This document shows, in pieces, positions 23,369 to 35,615 of a stretch of 64,000 bases of DNA. Below the pieces are notes generated by a model, which was given only the letters and a program-made list of their open reading frames with translations, was not told the DNA's origin and did not search any database. This DNA comes from Microbotryum silenes-acaulis (lineage: Eukaryota; Basidiomycota; Microbotryomycetes; Microbotryales; Microbotryaceae): positions 744,001 through 808,000 of the forward strand of contig QPFY01000012.1 of NCBI GenBank assembly GCA_003665825.1. Reading direction: 5' to 3'. Position 1 is the first letter of the stretch, and every line of letters starts with the position of its first letter. Both the position numbers and the translations under genes were made by a program.

Positions 23369-26300
23369 ATGGCATCGTGCTCAGTGATTCGACCAGAGGA
23401 GCTCGCGTCCGATAAGTACGTCCAGTTTCAAGACCTCGATATACTCATTGGGTCGGCGGCGATGGACGTCGAGTCGTCGTCACCGGAGTCGGCAACCACG
23501 GACGATCTGAGTCGGCCTCAGTTGCAGGCCCAGGCCCGAGCCCCGTCTCGCTCGTCGTTCCCATCATTGGGGCCGTTCGGGACCTTGCAGCCCACGCCTC
23601 TGTATTCTTCGCGCGGTGACGCAATGGTCCAAGCCGAACCTGTCAGGATTCATGCTCAAAGACCGTCTGGCTCGGCCGAGATGATTACCTCCTCTTCCCC
23701 GGGATGCAAATCCGGCTCACCTTCGAGCTATTCCCCTCCGAGCTCACCGTCGTACCGTCGTTCTGGCTCCGCGCTGCGCCACGCGGTCGAGTCGAGAGCG
23801 TTTAATGATCTCTTGGATACATCCTCCATCGGTCAAACGATCAACTCGCCTTTGGTCGGCGTCCTCCCACATACGCCGCTCACACGCATCGAGACTGCGC
23901 AGTCGTACGAGGGAGGGGCCGCGCTGTCGAGACCAGCCACGGCGCCAGCTGGCGGTCAAGACGAAACAACTCATGGTGTCAGTGCCTTTGCTTCTTCTTC
24001 GTGCTCCGAGGTTCCCCCACAACAAGCCGCAGGGGGATCGTCCTCCAGATATCTGCACGACTTCCCCTTACCCGGCGGTAATTCGCTCAAGAGCCGCAAG
24101 TATCGCAACCCAGCTACGCCGAGCGGTTCATCATCCCCTTCAGGATCCCGAGAATCGAGAGGTCGGTCGCATTCCTCGGCGCAGGCGTCTGCAAGATATG
24201 TGCCGCTTCTGAGACCGCCGCCTTTGCGACCACATGCCTCGGCGTCGCCCACACCCTCGATGCAGTCGTTGCAGAACCATATGTACACGTATGGCCTGCT
24301 CAATGGCACGCTTTCGGATCTCCATTTGGTCGCGTTTGGTCACCACTATCGCTTGCACCGCATTGTTCTTGCTGGCCAATCTGGATTCTTCACGTCCTTG
24401 CTCTCGGGTGGGTTTTCCGAGGAACGACAAGGCGCCAATCGAGGCTCGGACAGCGAGGTCATCGCCGTCGAGATGGATCGACCGCTTAGTCGTGCCGCGT
24501 TCGAGTTCGTCCTCGCTCGTCTGTACGGTGGGGGTCCAGAGCTGGTGCCGCCACCTTGGGCAAAGACTTCAGCCAAGAAGCCTCTGAGTGAGACATGGGA
24601 ACGCTTGGTCCTCACCGCGACGGGTAGGATGGTCATCGACCCCCAAACTAGCCTTGATCGTGACTATCTCCTAGACCTCTCGGGTGGTGCAGCCGAAACT
24701 GATTCAGAGTGGTCGACCATCATGGCCCCGACGTGCCAGCCAGCGACACCGACCTTTCTCCTCAGCCTGTTGGCCACTGCGACTTATCTCGAGATACCCG
24801 CGATCCAGTCACTTGCGTTGCATTGGATCCAGAAGACGATCACGCCGTGGACTGTGGCTCAGTACCTTGGCTTCGCATTGGGACGAGGACTAGGCAGCGG
24901 TTCACTTTCGCCCGAGCTCGACGCTCCTTGTCGTGGCCTCGAATCAGTCGGAGCGCCCTACAAATTCGATGATCCATCGCTATCTCCCATGACCGAAACC
25001 GAGTATTCCTCCACGAGGTCTTCACGTGCGTCTTCGATCTCCAGCGACGACCTTCAGGATGAAGAGACCGCGTGTTCCGGTGACGCTGTCTCGATGTTTG
25101 TTGGCCCCGAGGGCGAACGTATCGGCGAAGCGTGTGCATGCTGGCTTGCGAAATGGGGAGCCGAGACCCTTACGACGGAGGAATGGCTCGCTGCACGGGT
25201 CGTCGAAATGGACTCGAAAGCTGGCGCAATCATGGATCGGGAGGATGTCTTGTCGCTACGGTGCAAGATAATCGAGCCGTTCTTCTACGACAAGAAACGA
25301 CCTGCTTGCTTCGAAACCCACCCCGAGCTCGCACCGCCAAGTTTGGCCATCTGGTCGTCGATCGGTGGCATTGATGCGAGATGGGTGCGAGGCGTCATTT
25401 CGAGCGACGCATTCTTCATTGCAAACACCATCAGCAGCGCGACGACCAAGCTTACGGGCGACTTCGCTCCGGAGGGGCTCGAGTCGGATGGCGAATTCCA
25501 ACGTTATCTTTTTGCGAAACGTGTGATTGAGATGCGCAGGGGCGAAGAACTTGACGCGTTGAATCGTTCGAATCGATCGCGTCTTGGCGCCTCGGGCCAC
25601 GGACGGAACTCGAAGTGGGATGGGTTGGCTGATGGGATTTCGGAGAGACTCGGTTTGCTCGATCTGCAGCAGTCCATCGTCGATCACTCATCTTTCAATG
25701 AGGGTCAGACCAACGCGATGGCGACCACTGGCGACGGCCCGACCACTGACGCCAAGTGTCCCGGCGAAGGGCCGAGCATTGGTGTCTCCTCTTCATCGCA
25801 AGCCGCTGCTTCATCGGCGCGCATAGATCTGAGCTCTGTCGATGAGCTGGAGTACGCTCTACTCTTCCAAGACGGCATTCATTACTATCACATGGTAAGT
25901 GCATGGTCAGAGCTCTAGATTGACCCCCCGAAGCATAGCTAATGGCTCGTTCCCTCGGCTATTTCGCACAGACCTACCGACAGCTCAACCTGATCTCCGA
26001 CGACTATTCGATGACGTCACATGTGTTGTTCGCCCCTATCGAGGTCGTTCAGCGCGCGCATTGGCAAATTGAGCAGTTCAAGAGTCGTCTGCCACTCGTG
26101 CATACGCCGCGCTCGGGGCAAGCGCTTGAGATGGCCGGCCTGCTGTCTTCGTCTCGAGTGGGAGGTGTTCCCGTCGGGAGGATGCCCTTGCCGGGCGAGT
26201 TGGTCACTTTGGATGGACTGGTCGACATCGGATTTGCTACGCCGGTCAATCCCCATCTCGACGTCAACATGCCTGCTTTGGGCTTGCAACCTTTCTACCG

Positions 26301-27185
26301 CATCCCGATCGATGACACGAGCAGGATCAACGATCGTGCTCCCCATCCCGATTCGACGCCATTGGCGCTCGGCTTAGGCGCACCACCACCCATCCCGCCT
26401 CGCAAACCGAGCTCTCCTCTTTCTTACGGCCCAGACGGCTTTTTCGGACTTGCGAGAGAGCAGCGCCTTGGTACCCGTGGTGGACCCCATCGCGGCGTTC
26501 TTCCAGGCTTGTCGCTGGATCTATCCTCCGAGTGGGTCGAATACGCCCCTCTCCGACTGAGTGCAGAATTTTGGGGGGTCACGGCGTTACGCGACAATGC
26601 CCGACTGTACTCCAACACATTCTTCTACGCGGGATCATTCTACAATCTCTATCTGCAACGACTTCAAAGGAAGGGCGGTAACCAACTGGGCATCTACCTC
26701 CACCGACAGAACTCGATCGAGCATTTCCCCACTCCTTCGACGCCTCCGACGCGCCTCGCCCACGGACCGCCCTACAGCGAGGCGAGTGCGAGTAGGTCTG
26801 CGAGCTATTCGACGACAATCCTTGCGCCCTACACGGACCAAAGAAAACAAGTGCGCGCATTTTTCAGCATTTGGGTGCCCACGCAGTTGGGCTCATCAAT
26901 GACCAAGTTCAGTTCAGGCCCGGATTCTTTCGCGCTTTCGCAATCCTGGGGTGTAAGTGACGCACTTTGGTCCTCGGCTTCAAACTCTTTCTAGAGACTC
27001 TCAACACATCACACTGACGTTGTGGCTTTTGGTGCGAATAACGATTGACGTGCTGTTAGTGGAAATCGACGTCGCTCTCCTCGGAATACCTCGGCGCGAC
27101 CCCTATCGAAGCGTCACAGACCGAAGTCGCGAAGGCGGGGCCGTATTCGAGCTTGCGGGTTACGATCATCATGGGATTGGTGTGA
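23369..27185 (+). CDS. Large BTB/POZ domain protein
   Basis: Exons 23369-25894, 25972-26952, 27060-27185 join in phase to 1210 residues. The N-terminal 300 residues are Ser/Pro-rich and low-complexity. A BTB/POZ fold follows at about 310-400 (GTLSDLHLVAFGHHYRLHRI, then SGFFTSLLSGGF), with a BACK-like helical continuation (ATYLEIPAIQSLALHWIQ). The C-terminal half has no domain that I recognise but is not low-complexity (for example EFWGVTALRDNARLYSNTFF and QVRAFFSIWVPT), so it is probably folded. BTB proteins often act as Cullin-3 substrate adaptors or transcriptional co-regulators; which applies here cannot be said. ATG 23369 is used; a second in-frame ATG at 23462 is an alternative start. 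The layout loosely resembles germ-cell-less type BTB proteins of fungi. Confidence 0.82.
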
Positions 27186-27737
27186 TCAGCTCATTCAAAC
27201 TTCTGAAACACATTTCTTTACCCTTCTTTTCGTGCGTCCCTCTTCTATCTCAGCGCGTCTAGACTCGGCTATGATATTACCGCTTTCCTTTGTCCCCGCT
27301 GTTGCTCCTTGTAGTGTTGTTATACCATGTCTGTTCATGCAGTCTCCTCTCGGACCATGTTATTGTAGTCTAGATCGCTTCCTCGCATCGCATGACCTTG
27401 AAGACCGGCAGCGTGTCGACGTGGTTCGACATATCGACGAAGCTCCTTGGCCTTTTTCAGGAGTCACGGTGGACATCTGCCTGAGTGCCCGCGCTGAGCC
27501 CTTTGACTGTCCGGCGCTCCTATCCAGCTCGGCCGGGCACTCCTTTAAATACAGACAAGCTCCCCCCAAAATAGTGGGACATCATTCTCTCCGCGAAGTA
27601 CGCTAAACTAGAGCGAGTCTGGCGTTTTTGAGCCCTGTTCGGACTTTTTTGACTGTCCATCTCTTCCCGCCTTCGTCGCGTTGGCGGCACCGTTCTTATC
27701 ATCAGCCGTCCTTCTTCTATCACACCCATCAAGGAAA
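27186..27737. other. Intergenic, BTB gene to HSF-type gene
   Basis: 552 bp in tandem orientation. Contains tttaaat at 27543. No coding feature recognised. Confidence 0.45.
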
Positions 27738-29751
27738 ATGTTGCTCGAACCTTCTTCCGTGCATCAGCGTGTTGCGATAGCGTGCTATCCCACCAACTCG
27801 TTCGTTTCTCCCGCTTTCAAGCCGCTTCCGCTGCCCCCATCCAGCTCGACCTTCCATGCGCCGGCTGCTCAGCCCTCTTACGGCACGTGCATGCAACAAC
27901 AAGCTCAGAAACCACAGGCCTCGCGAGTGTCGACGACCAGAGATGCGCCTCAACGCCCGGCACGTGTCGAACGATTCCTGCACAAGATGATGAGGTCAGT
28001 GCGCAATACCATCATCACGCAGCTGTACTCGCGGCGGCTAAGGCCGTGAGAACGCTCAAGCTCCGCCCACGAGGGCCAGGTCGTTTCCAGCCAGCGAAGC
28101 TTCGCAAGGGGTCCGAGCTCAGTTCTTTCCCTGACTCTGACTTTGGATTTTCGGCTTGGTCCAGGTTGCTTCGACAGCCCGACGACGATGGGTTCGATAT
28201 TCGCCCATACATCCATTGGGACTCAACAGGAAGGTAATTCTCGTTGAACTTCCTATGGCTCTCGTAAGAGATACCTTGGCTCCGCTCCTCGTGTCCGCTG
28301 AACCGCCCAGTGAGGCACCATTTCCCGAGGGAGCTCTTGAGGACCTCCTTTCCCTCGGCGCCGCGGAGTGATCAGCGCTTTTCCCTCCGCGCAGCGTGAC
28401 GCGTCGGGGCAGGGCACGCGGCTGGCACCGGTCGTTGGCTGACGGAGCTTTGCTCGCTTTCCGTTCTCGATGGTTCATAGTGTCTTGGTGGTCCCCGACG
28501 AACAAGCCCTTGCAAGCAACGTCTGTCGTCAACTTTTTTCTCAAAGCAACGTCTCGTCCTTCGTACGTCATCCCCTAGACCCCTATAATTTTCCTCCTGA
28601 ACGGACCGAGTGCGAGACCTGAGCCGACATTCGGCACATCGTCTAGGTGTCGCTATGGGGCGGGCTTGCTGATTAGTATGATTTTGTGGTCGCAGGACAA
28701 ACAACTCAACAACTGGGGTTTCCTCCGGTACAAGCCGTCCCCTTTCGATCCGCGTGACACGTCAGAATTCGAAAGGCTCGGTCCACGGTCTCGACTTTGG
28801 CAACACCAGTCTTTGACTCGAGACTCCACGGTCGAAGAGGTCTTTGCCATCAAGCGTAAAGAGGATGGGATGTACAAGCGCCGATTGATGGGTTCGCGCT
28901 CGTGGTCGACCGGTAGCGACATCGCCGCCGGCCGAAATAACGTTGCACCGGTCGCCACTGCGGGAACGTATCCTCGCCGCTCGACTCGAAGTCGCACTCG
29001 CCCTTTGAACATGCGGTTGCTCTGCACTAGTGACGAAGATTCTAGCTCGGCCGAGGACGCGAGTCGGAACAAGCTCAAAGCTCTCCCGGCTCCGAAGCTA
29101 GGTCGAGTTTACTCGGCTCCACCCTGTACCAACAACCACCACGGACGAGGCACACCTTCGACGCTCAGGCGCGGTTCTTTGGACTCGGCCGTTCATCGCA
29201 CTTTTCGCAAGGTCTCCTCGTTCGATTCATTCGATTGCCTTTCGTCTCGGTCCCCTACAAGAGGCTCACCCCCTGAACCACAGCTCGGCCGCATTTCGAG
29301 CTCGGCCCCTCCTTCCCACTACACCTCCACGTCGTTCGGCCCGAGCTCATTCGAGTCGTCTGAAAGGTCACCTTATCGATGTAACCCTAGCATCACCTAC
29401 GATACCTCACATCCTATGCTACCCTCGACCCGTCCCGACGAGCTCCCCCACTTCTCGCCCTGGCGGCGCTCCGGATCGTCGGCACTGTCTCACTTTTACG
29501 ACCTGACCGCGAGTGCCACGATCTTGGCGCCGCAACAGATCCGAAGATGTGTGACCCCGACTCGGAGTACCTGGAGCGCCGATGATACTCCTGATCATCC
29601 TGCAGTCCCTTCTACTTTGCAGGAACGCGTGTCACAGGAAATGGATGGCTATTCAGCGGCGGCATGCTTGGCGAAGCTGCACCTCGGAGCCCAGCATCAC
29701 GCAGTTGAACACCTTTACTGTGGCCTGAAGCCGAGTGTGGCTGCAAGGTAG
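27738..29751 (+). CDS. HSF-type DNA-binding transcription factor
   Basis: Exons 27738-27994, 28165-28233, 28481-28562, 28696-29751 keep phase and give 487 residues. Only this chain rebuilds a heat-shock-factor domain at about 77-192: VERFLHKMMRLLRQPDDDGF, then DIRPYIHWDSTGSVLVVPDE, then LFSQSNVSSF joined to DKQLNNWGFLRYKPSPFDPR, then LWQHQSLTRD and IKRK. This parallels the HSF order: F-x-x-K start, I-x-W-x-x-x-G strand, SSF-xx-QLN-xx-GF recognition helix, W-x-H and the basic IKRK end. The intron acceptors each have a CTGAC branch site upstream and the exon 3 donor is a perfect gtacgt. The remaining 300 residues are Ser/Pro/Arg-rich and disordered, without an obvious trimerisation coiled coil, so it is not a classical Hsf1. 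Skn7, Sfl1 or an orphan HSF class are possible. Target genes unknown. Confidence 0.78.
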
Positions 29752-32222
29752 TTTCTGAACCAAAACTGTGCAGGGGAGCTTGGCGTGTCTCGTTCTATCC
29801 TCATCCGTCAGAGCGCGCCGGGAGCGCACTCCTATATCTAATCACCCCTCGGCTAATCGTCCAACATTGCAAGCACAGCACAGACACTCCAAAGAAGGTA
29901 CAAGTCATTATACCTAGATTGACACTTTGTTACTAAAGTTCAGCTACTTTATAGAAGTGCAATGTAGACCTGTAAGGAAGCCAGGTACGAAGATTTTATG
30001 GCCGATACCAGTGAGGACAACAGCGAGCGATCGTCAATGAGGACCTCATTGTTGAAGTCCGGAGGGACGAACACTGGCAGGTCTCCGACGAACCCCTGGG
30101 GGAGTGGGTTCAAGTTGCCAAGTTCGGATGACTGTTAGAGTACATGCGATGTCTACAGGCCAGTAAGCGGGTATGTAGGCGGACAGGTAGATCGCTGTGG
30201 AGCCGTGGTCGGCGAGATCACTTGAGGCCCAGAGGGTCTGGGCCCTCGGACATCTGCAACGGCTTTTCATTACCATCCCACGGGTGGTCTTTCGATGAGA
30301 TCCGTATGCCTTTGATGCCCGCGGCTGATCAAATGGCGCAGACTAAGACACCATTCAATTACGACCTACATCGTAAGTCTCTGCCAACCACAATACCGGT
30401 CCACAGCGGATCCAAATCGAAGTAACTATCGTGTTCATGCTCAGTCTCACTGGTAGCTCGAATGGCGCGCGCGCATCATGTGGGGCACGCATTTGATATT
30501 CGATAGTGACATTGAGTTGAATGAAGTCCGAATCGTGATGTGCTCCAGATGTCATCAACGCTATGGTGCCAATCTGAGCGACGCGCTGGTGTCGCGAGTG
30601 GCGATTCAAACGAGCAGCCGTTCTCGCATCCGCGCAACGAGCTCTGTCTGTTTGCATAGTCGGACCCTGGCATTTGATGTTAGAATCCATGTCTGTTTCG
30701 GCGCGAGGTACTTGAATCCGTAATACTCGGTGACGTGAACAGCGACGCGACTGCCGCCGAAAAGTGAACACCTCTCATCCGAGCAGCCCGCCGTACTTGG
30801 GCGACTTGCTGTCAGCGTGTGCGGCCCCTAATGCTAACTCGGCTGGGATCTGTAAACGGGTTAGGCCAAGGCGCGACCTGCGCCATGGGAACTGGGTGCG
30901 TGTAACGCCCGAAGATTGTCGTTGGCCACGTGACGTTCAATTATCGGCACAAGCTGCAAATTTCAGTATGAAGGCTCGTAAGTCGCGACCACGGGTAAGT
31001 ACCTAGAAGATCGGCGGAGCTGACTGGAGTCACTGGGCGTTGGAGTCAAAGTCCGACTTCTGGAGTATCGGTAGCTACGCAGGTAACGGCAGGTGGAGTC
31101 TTGCTATCCATCGTGACTTGCCCCGCCATCCGACCTGATCGACAGCACGCCGGGTCGCGCCCCCCTGGGCCTGGGCCTTGCCGGCCCATCATCAAGGACG
31201 GCGGGCTTACCAACTTGAAGTTGGAAGTCGATCAATCCGGGTCCCTAGGCACGCACAGGGGGCACCTTAGAATATTCGTGTTGATGGAGTGGGCCACTTA
31301 CGAGCTCATAACATTGACAAGGTCACTCGACTGTCTCGGTCCTCGTTTTAATCAGCAGTTCGGCTTGGCAAACTTCGAGAACCACCTCGGCCTCCGGGCT
31401 CAAGATGGCCGAACTCGGCAGGCTGCGCGTGCCGAACGCAAGCCGCCTTCAAACGCCAAACGCTCTTTTGCACGTGAATGGGAGCTCGGTGGTCAAATAA
31501 TGAAGCTTCTCGCGTCTGCGACGAGGAGTCGTCGGCCTACTCGGCGGACAGTCGACGGCAAATGAAATGAAGGACCTGGCCGCTTTTCACTCCGCGATTT
31601 TGCCCCGCAGATCGAAACGGCAATAGTGATTTTCTCTTCCTCTTTTCCTCCGAGATCAGGTCCCACTTTTCCAGCCCCGGCCCTGAACTGCTCTGCATTC
31701 TTCGTCGTGACCCCCATTAGCTTTGTCCCTGCCCCCTCTTGGCCTAGCTCTTCCACCTACCATCCTGTCCTCGTGAACAGCTTGCCCGTCCCTTTCTCGA
31801 CGATACCCAAAAGACCTCACATCGCCATCCGTGACGATCGCTTCAGGATTTGGAGCTTGTTCGGAGTTCGGCCTTTGACAGGTGAGCTTGCGTCATAGTA
31901 AGAGGCTGATCTACGCGCGCGCCGAGGGTGCCTGATGCGGCTCGCCGGGGCCCCGGCCCCGGCCCCACGCCTCGTCCCCCGCCACTCCGCGACGGTCGGT
32001 GCTCACTTTTGCGATTAGCAAAAGCACGACCGCGGACAAGTCAGAAGACACAAATCAGGGATCTGTGCTGACAATCCGCATCTGTGTCTTTACCCGACCG
32101 TGTCGTCATTAGCAGACCTCGTCCGCGCCCCCGCATTTCCTTCCCTCCTCTCGACCGCTTCGCGCTTCAGCTCACTATCTCGTGCCCCAATATCGACGAA
32201 ACAAACACCTCCTTTAACAGCC
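29752..32222. other. Gene-poor region, 2.5 kb
   Basis: No ORF shows conserved motifs or convincing splice patterns. A GC-rich ggccccggccccggcccc tract lies near 31951-31968. The right part (31600-32200) is pyrimidine-rich and probably belongs to the promoter/5' UTR of the gene at 32223. I see no RNA gene. Confidence 0.4.
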
Positions 32223-33056
32223 ATGGTTTTGTCGACATCTCAGCACTTTGGCCACGATGCGTCGTGGGCATCTTTCCTCGAGCCGTCCGCGTTTGCCGAA
32301 GAGTTTGACACGGACCCCTTCGCGAGCGCATCCTCACCCGGCGTCTCGAGTTCGTTTTCGCTGGCGTCGGCCTACGATTACTCTCCCATGCTCCCAAGCC
32401 TTCTGTTGTCATCGGCGTCTTCGATCGATTCACCCGCTTCGTCCGATGCGTCCGAGCCCACCACACCTCCTGCGTCGGCGAGCAACCTTGCACCCGAGGT
32501 CTGTCTTGTGACCTACGATCCCTCGAGCTTCGGCGATCGTTCGGCAACTTGGTCATCTTCACCGGCCCAAGCTCTCGCTCTCGAAGCAGCCGAAATGCTC
32601 GATGCAGCTTTAACCAAGAACCAAAAGCCGCGAATGGTCACCCCCGTAGTGGTTCCGTCGCCACTCACGTCGCGTCGCGTCGAGTCGGGACCGCTTTTCA
32701 GCTACAGCTCTCTCGAACACGAAGCGCGCCAACTCGCAAGTCGCCTCTTCACTTCATCGACCTATTCAGGTGGCAAGGTCCTCGTCGCCTCTTCGTCACG
32801 ACTACACCTCTCTCGTGCGCACTACCTCGAGAAGAAGCGCAAATGTGTCAGCTTTTCGCCTTGCTCCGGAACGGCCGTCGCCGCCGAGATCGCTGCGGCG
32901 CCGATGCCCCGTCTAAAGTCGAGGAAAGGCGGCCGACTGAGTTCAGAGATGTCACAATGGTTACAAGCTCTACATGACGCCGAGGTGCGAGCAAGTTCAG
33001 CCATCAGCAAGCGTAAATCACCGACACCGACTTCGTTGAAGCTGCCGTCGTTCTGA
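32223..33056 (+). CDS. Uncharacterised protein with a candidate PP1-docking motif
   Basis: Single-exon ORF of 277 residues from ATG 32223 (context ccATGg). I do not recognise a family. The first 120 residues are Ser/Pro/Asp-rich (FAEEFDTDPFASASSPGVSS), acidic-hydrophobic in places. A basic segment KKRKCVSFSP near residue 205 (KCVSF encoded at 32841-32855) fits the K-x-V-x-F protein phosphatase 1 docking consensus. The C-terminus (LSSEMSQWLQALHDAEVRAS, then KRKSPTPTSL) is helical then basic. Codon use matches neighbouring genes, supporting expression. It could be a small regulatory or PP1-targeting protein, but this is inference only. Confidence 0.6.
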   Translation: MVLSTSQHFGHDASWASFLEPSAFAEEFDTDPFASASSPGVSSSFSLASAYDYSPMLPSLLLSSASSIDSPASSDASEPTTPPASASNLAPEVCLVTYDPSSFGDRSATWSSSPAQALALEAAEMLDAALTKNQKPRMVTPVVVPSPLTSRRVESGPLFSYSSLEHEARQLASRLFTSSTYSGGKVLVASSSRLHLSRAHYLEKKRKCVSFSPCSGTAVAAEIAAAPMPRLKSRKGGRLSSEMSQWLQALHDAEVRASSAISKRKSPTPTSLKLPSF

Positions 33057-34008
33057 GCGGTAGTCCATGCGCTCCAAGTTTGCTCGGCGATTAGCCGATC
33101 GGCCGGAGCGACCGACCTTTCGAGTCGGACAGCGCGGAGCTGCCGATACCCTACTTTGCCTGCTCCAGTGGTACCTAAGTTCCCACCCCCGCATTCGAAG
33201 TACCGCTTCATTAATTTGTTAGTTTGTTGTAAGAAAACCTACTCATCCTATACCTAAAAGTAGTACCTGCCTCCGATCTTCGGCCCCCCGGTCTTCCTCT
33301 CTCCACAAGCCGAGCCTCTCGCTCTGAAGGGCAACTCTGAAACCTTTTTTCGCCTGTGTGTTTTTCGGCGATTTCAATAGAGCCAGCAGCTGCCCTAGTC
33401 GTGCCCGACGCGTTAGCCCCTTCGCGCGTCACGCGCGAGGATATCTTTGCCAGTCGGTCGCGGAGGGCGACTTTTTTAAAAGAGCTTTTGAAGCGCAGCC
33501 CACCCTCTTTGGCGCAACTTTTTCTTGACCTTGCCAATAGATCAACATTTTTTACAGCACGAACCTTTTATTAAAGGCTAAGGAAAGGCTGTCTACGCCA
33601 CAGCCATGAAGGGGCGCTAACTCAATTGAGGACCGGAACGGACGGCGCGCTCCCACGTCAAGCCGAGGGCCCCTCTTTTTTGTGGTCACGATAAGCCTCC
33701 TCCGCCCCCGGTGGCGTTCCGCCTATTTTCGTTTTGGATTCGGGTGGGGACCCGTCGTGGTGGTGGTGGTGGTTTTCGCTGATGAGCTTGGGCCTGCGCC
33801 CTAGCGGTGCTGAGCGTTGTAGCACCGGTTTGGGAGGCAGAATGACGTAGGAGGGACCATTCGGTCAGACGCTGTCCGTCCTGTACGAGTTTCGTTCAAC
33901 AATCAGACAAAGGGGAGAAGGATCTCGGGTTAGCAAGATAAGCAGTCGACTTGGCAAGCCAGACTAATGATGCCAGATTCCAAGGAAGTTGTCGCGCGTA
34001 GAGGTCGA
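33057..34008. other. Convergent intergenic region
   Basis: About 950 bp between the plus-strand gene at 32223 and the minus-strand gene ending at 34009. Contains a TGG-rich stretch (33758-33773) and GC-rich stem-capable segments around 33781-33830, which could be structured RNA but match no class I know. Confidence 0.4.
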
Positions 34009-34923
34009 TTAGTTCCGCAGCATCATCACGTCGTCGATCTTCACTGGGCGCTTGACCAATCGACGCGCGGCACTTCGTGCCGAACTAACTGCCTTTGAAA
34101 AAGCCAATGCTCTTCGCCATTGATGTGCAATCCGAGACCAAACGTCACGCACGCGACATGGTTCAGGGGATTTATTATAGACGCCACGCGACCCAATTCC
34201 CGAATGGGGTCGACGGACGTCCCTGCAAGTGCTGACATCACAGCGAAATGATTCGGCGGCGCGCGCGCGCGCGCGCTCGCAAGATCTTCGATCCTTGCCG
34301 AATTATGAGACACGGCAACTTCCTTTGCCTTCTGATGGCGATCGAGCGTGTATCGAGCGCCGATTCCCGAACTTGACTTGTGCCACCGTCGCGTTGAACC
34401 CATGGGGAATATAGGCGCTCCGTATCCGGTGACTCCGGGACAGAAGAAAGAGAAAAGAAAGAATGAGCTCACCCTTTGTATGGCGTCGACCCAACGTTGG
34501 CGTTCATCCAAGCGTCGTTGGATCTGCTCAGTCGGTCGCTCGAAAAGATCTTCGACGTCTTCGGGCTCGAGATCTCGAGACTCAGCTTCATCAAGTACAG
34601 GCTCGAACAAGGTTGAGAGCCATTCCGAAGTCGCTGCCAGGGCTGGCTCGAAGAAGAAGGCTGTGACCGCGACGTCGGGTCAGCATGCGCTTGGGCTCTA
34701 GACAGGCGTTAGCAACTCACTGCGAATCATCTTCCATTTCTTGCCCGTGCCTGCCAAAGAAATGGAATGATGAGCTTTAGAGTGTAGAAGGCAGCAGTCA
34801 GGGTCGGATGCACTCACGACTGCGAGGTGTGTAGCGCTTCGTGCCCATAAAATATTGTGCAAAAGCGGGATCCGGCTCGTCGGGGCCTTCCAGAACCAGC
34901 CTGTCCGGAAACAATCTCGTCAT
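34009..34923 (-). CDS. Small uncharacterised protein, four exons
   Basis: Exons (minus): 34923-34818, 34750-34721, 34660-34473, 34092-34009. All phases agree and the sum is 408 nt, 135 residues. It starts MTRLFPDRLVLEGPDEPD, continues GTKRYTPRRTGKKWKMIRTF, has an acidic middle (EAESRDLEPEDVEDLFERP) and a helical, basic end (ARSAARRLVKRPVKIDDVMM). No family recognised. The 30-nt exon is supported by strong sites (tttggcag, gtgagt). Intron 3 is long for this window (380 nt) and contains a (GC)8 tract at 34261-34276, so an unrecognised exon inside it is possible. Further coding exons upstream (a minus-strand frame from ATG 35278) were considered but do not join in phase. Confidence 0.5.
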
Positions 34924-35595
34924 CAGGGTGACATAGAGACAAAAGGCGGTCTCCGGAAGGGAAGATTATCTTACTTTGATCGGAAGCAAGAAGAGCACAG
35001 TCGGGCCCGTAAGAACCAGTCGACTTTGCGAGCGTTTCCCTTTCCACACCCCTGCATACCGCCGGCTCACGAAAAGCTGTAATGAGGCCCGGTTGGTTCG
35101 GTATCTTATACAACGCTCTCGATCACAACGTACCCTACAAGTCCTGCCAAACGCCAGGTTCGCCAATTGCACTTGTCCGATCGGTGTAGTGAGGTCCCAG
35201 CAATCGAGCTGTGGCAATTGCTCGACCTCGCGCGCTCGAGTCCACAGCGACGACGATCCGCCGGAATTGAGCATCCATTGACGCGTCGATTTGGATACGC
35301 GGGTCAGCGATAGCAACGCCGGCGAGGGGAGATGGGTTGCAATCTAGATGTTTGCGATGTGAATCTGATGAGTGTGCACACTTCTGATGGGGAGCAGTGA
35401 GTGGCGGGGGTCACTCTAGCTCGGGTGGACTCGCCAGTTGAAGCAGTTCGAGGGGTAGCGACTCGAAGCGAGATATCGCGGCTTGCTCGAGAGATCTGTT
35501 TCGTTGCTTCCGAGGATGTTGCGGTGTAGCTGTGCTTCGTGGTCTTCATGTCAGCCTAGCTTGAACGAGCGGAGGCCGGAGTCGACGGAGTGCAA

Positions 35596-35615
35596 ACGTC
35601 ACACGAGCACTGCAC
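35596..35615 (+). repeat. Direct repeat copy 1 (ACGTCACAYRAGCACTGCAC)
   Basis: 20 nt matching the copy at 35964-35983 at 18 of 20 positions, 368 bp apart, same orientation. The ACGTCA core resembles a CRE half site. Confidence 0.7.

Noticed and set aside
28051..28164. Frame LKLRPRGPGRFQPAK as part of exon 2 of the HSF-type gene
   Set aside because: It can be spliced in phase, but it would insert an unrelated stretch inside the HSF domain; the acceptor at 28164 has two CTGAC branch sites and gives a continuous domain.
30210..30240. String gagatcacttgaggccc resembling an Alu/7SL segment
   Set aside because: Short chance match; no flanking SRP RNA structure, poly-A tail or target-site duplication.
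33776..33830. ctgatgag motif suggesting a hammerhead ribozyme core or C/D snoRNA box
   Set aside because: No downstream CGAAA core for a hammerhead; the C box lacks the required purine and there is no terminal stem.
34924..35316. Minus-strand frames around 35060-35316 as upstream exons of the small gene at 34009
   Set aside because: The candidate exons end in a phase that does not match the exon beginning near 34900, and no alternative acceptor repairs it.
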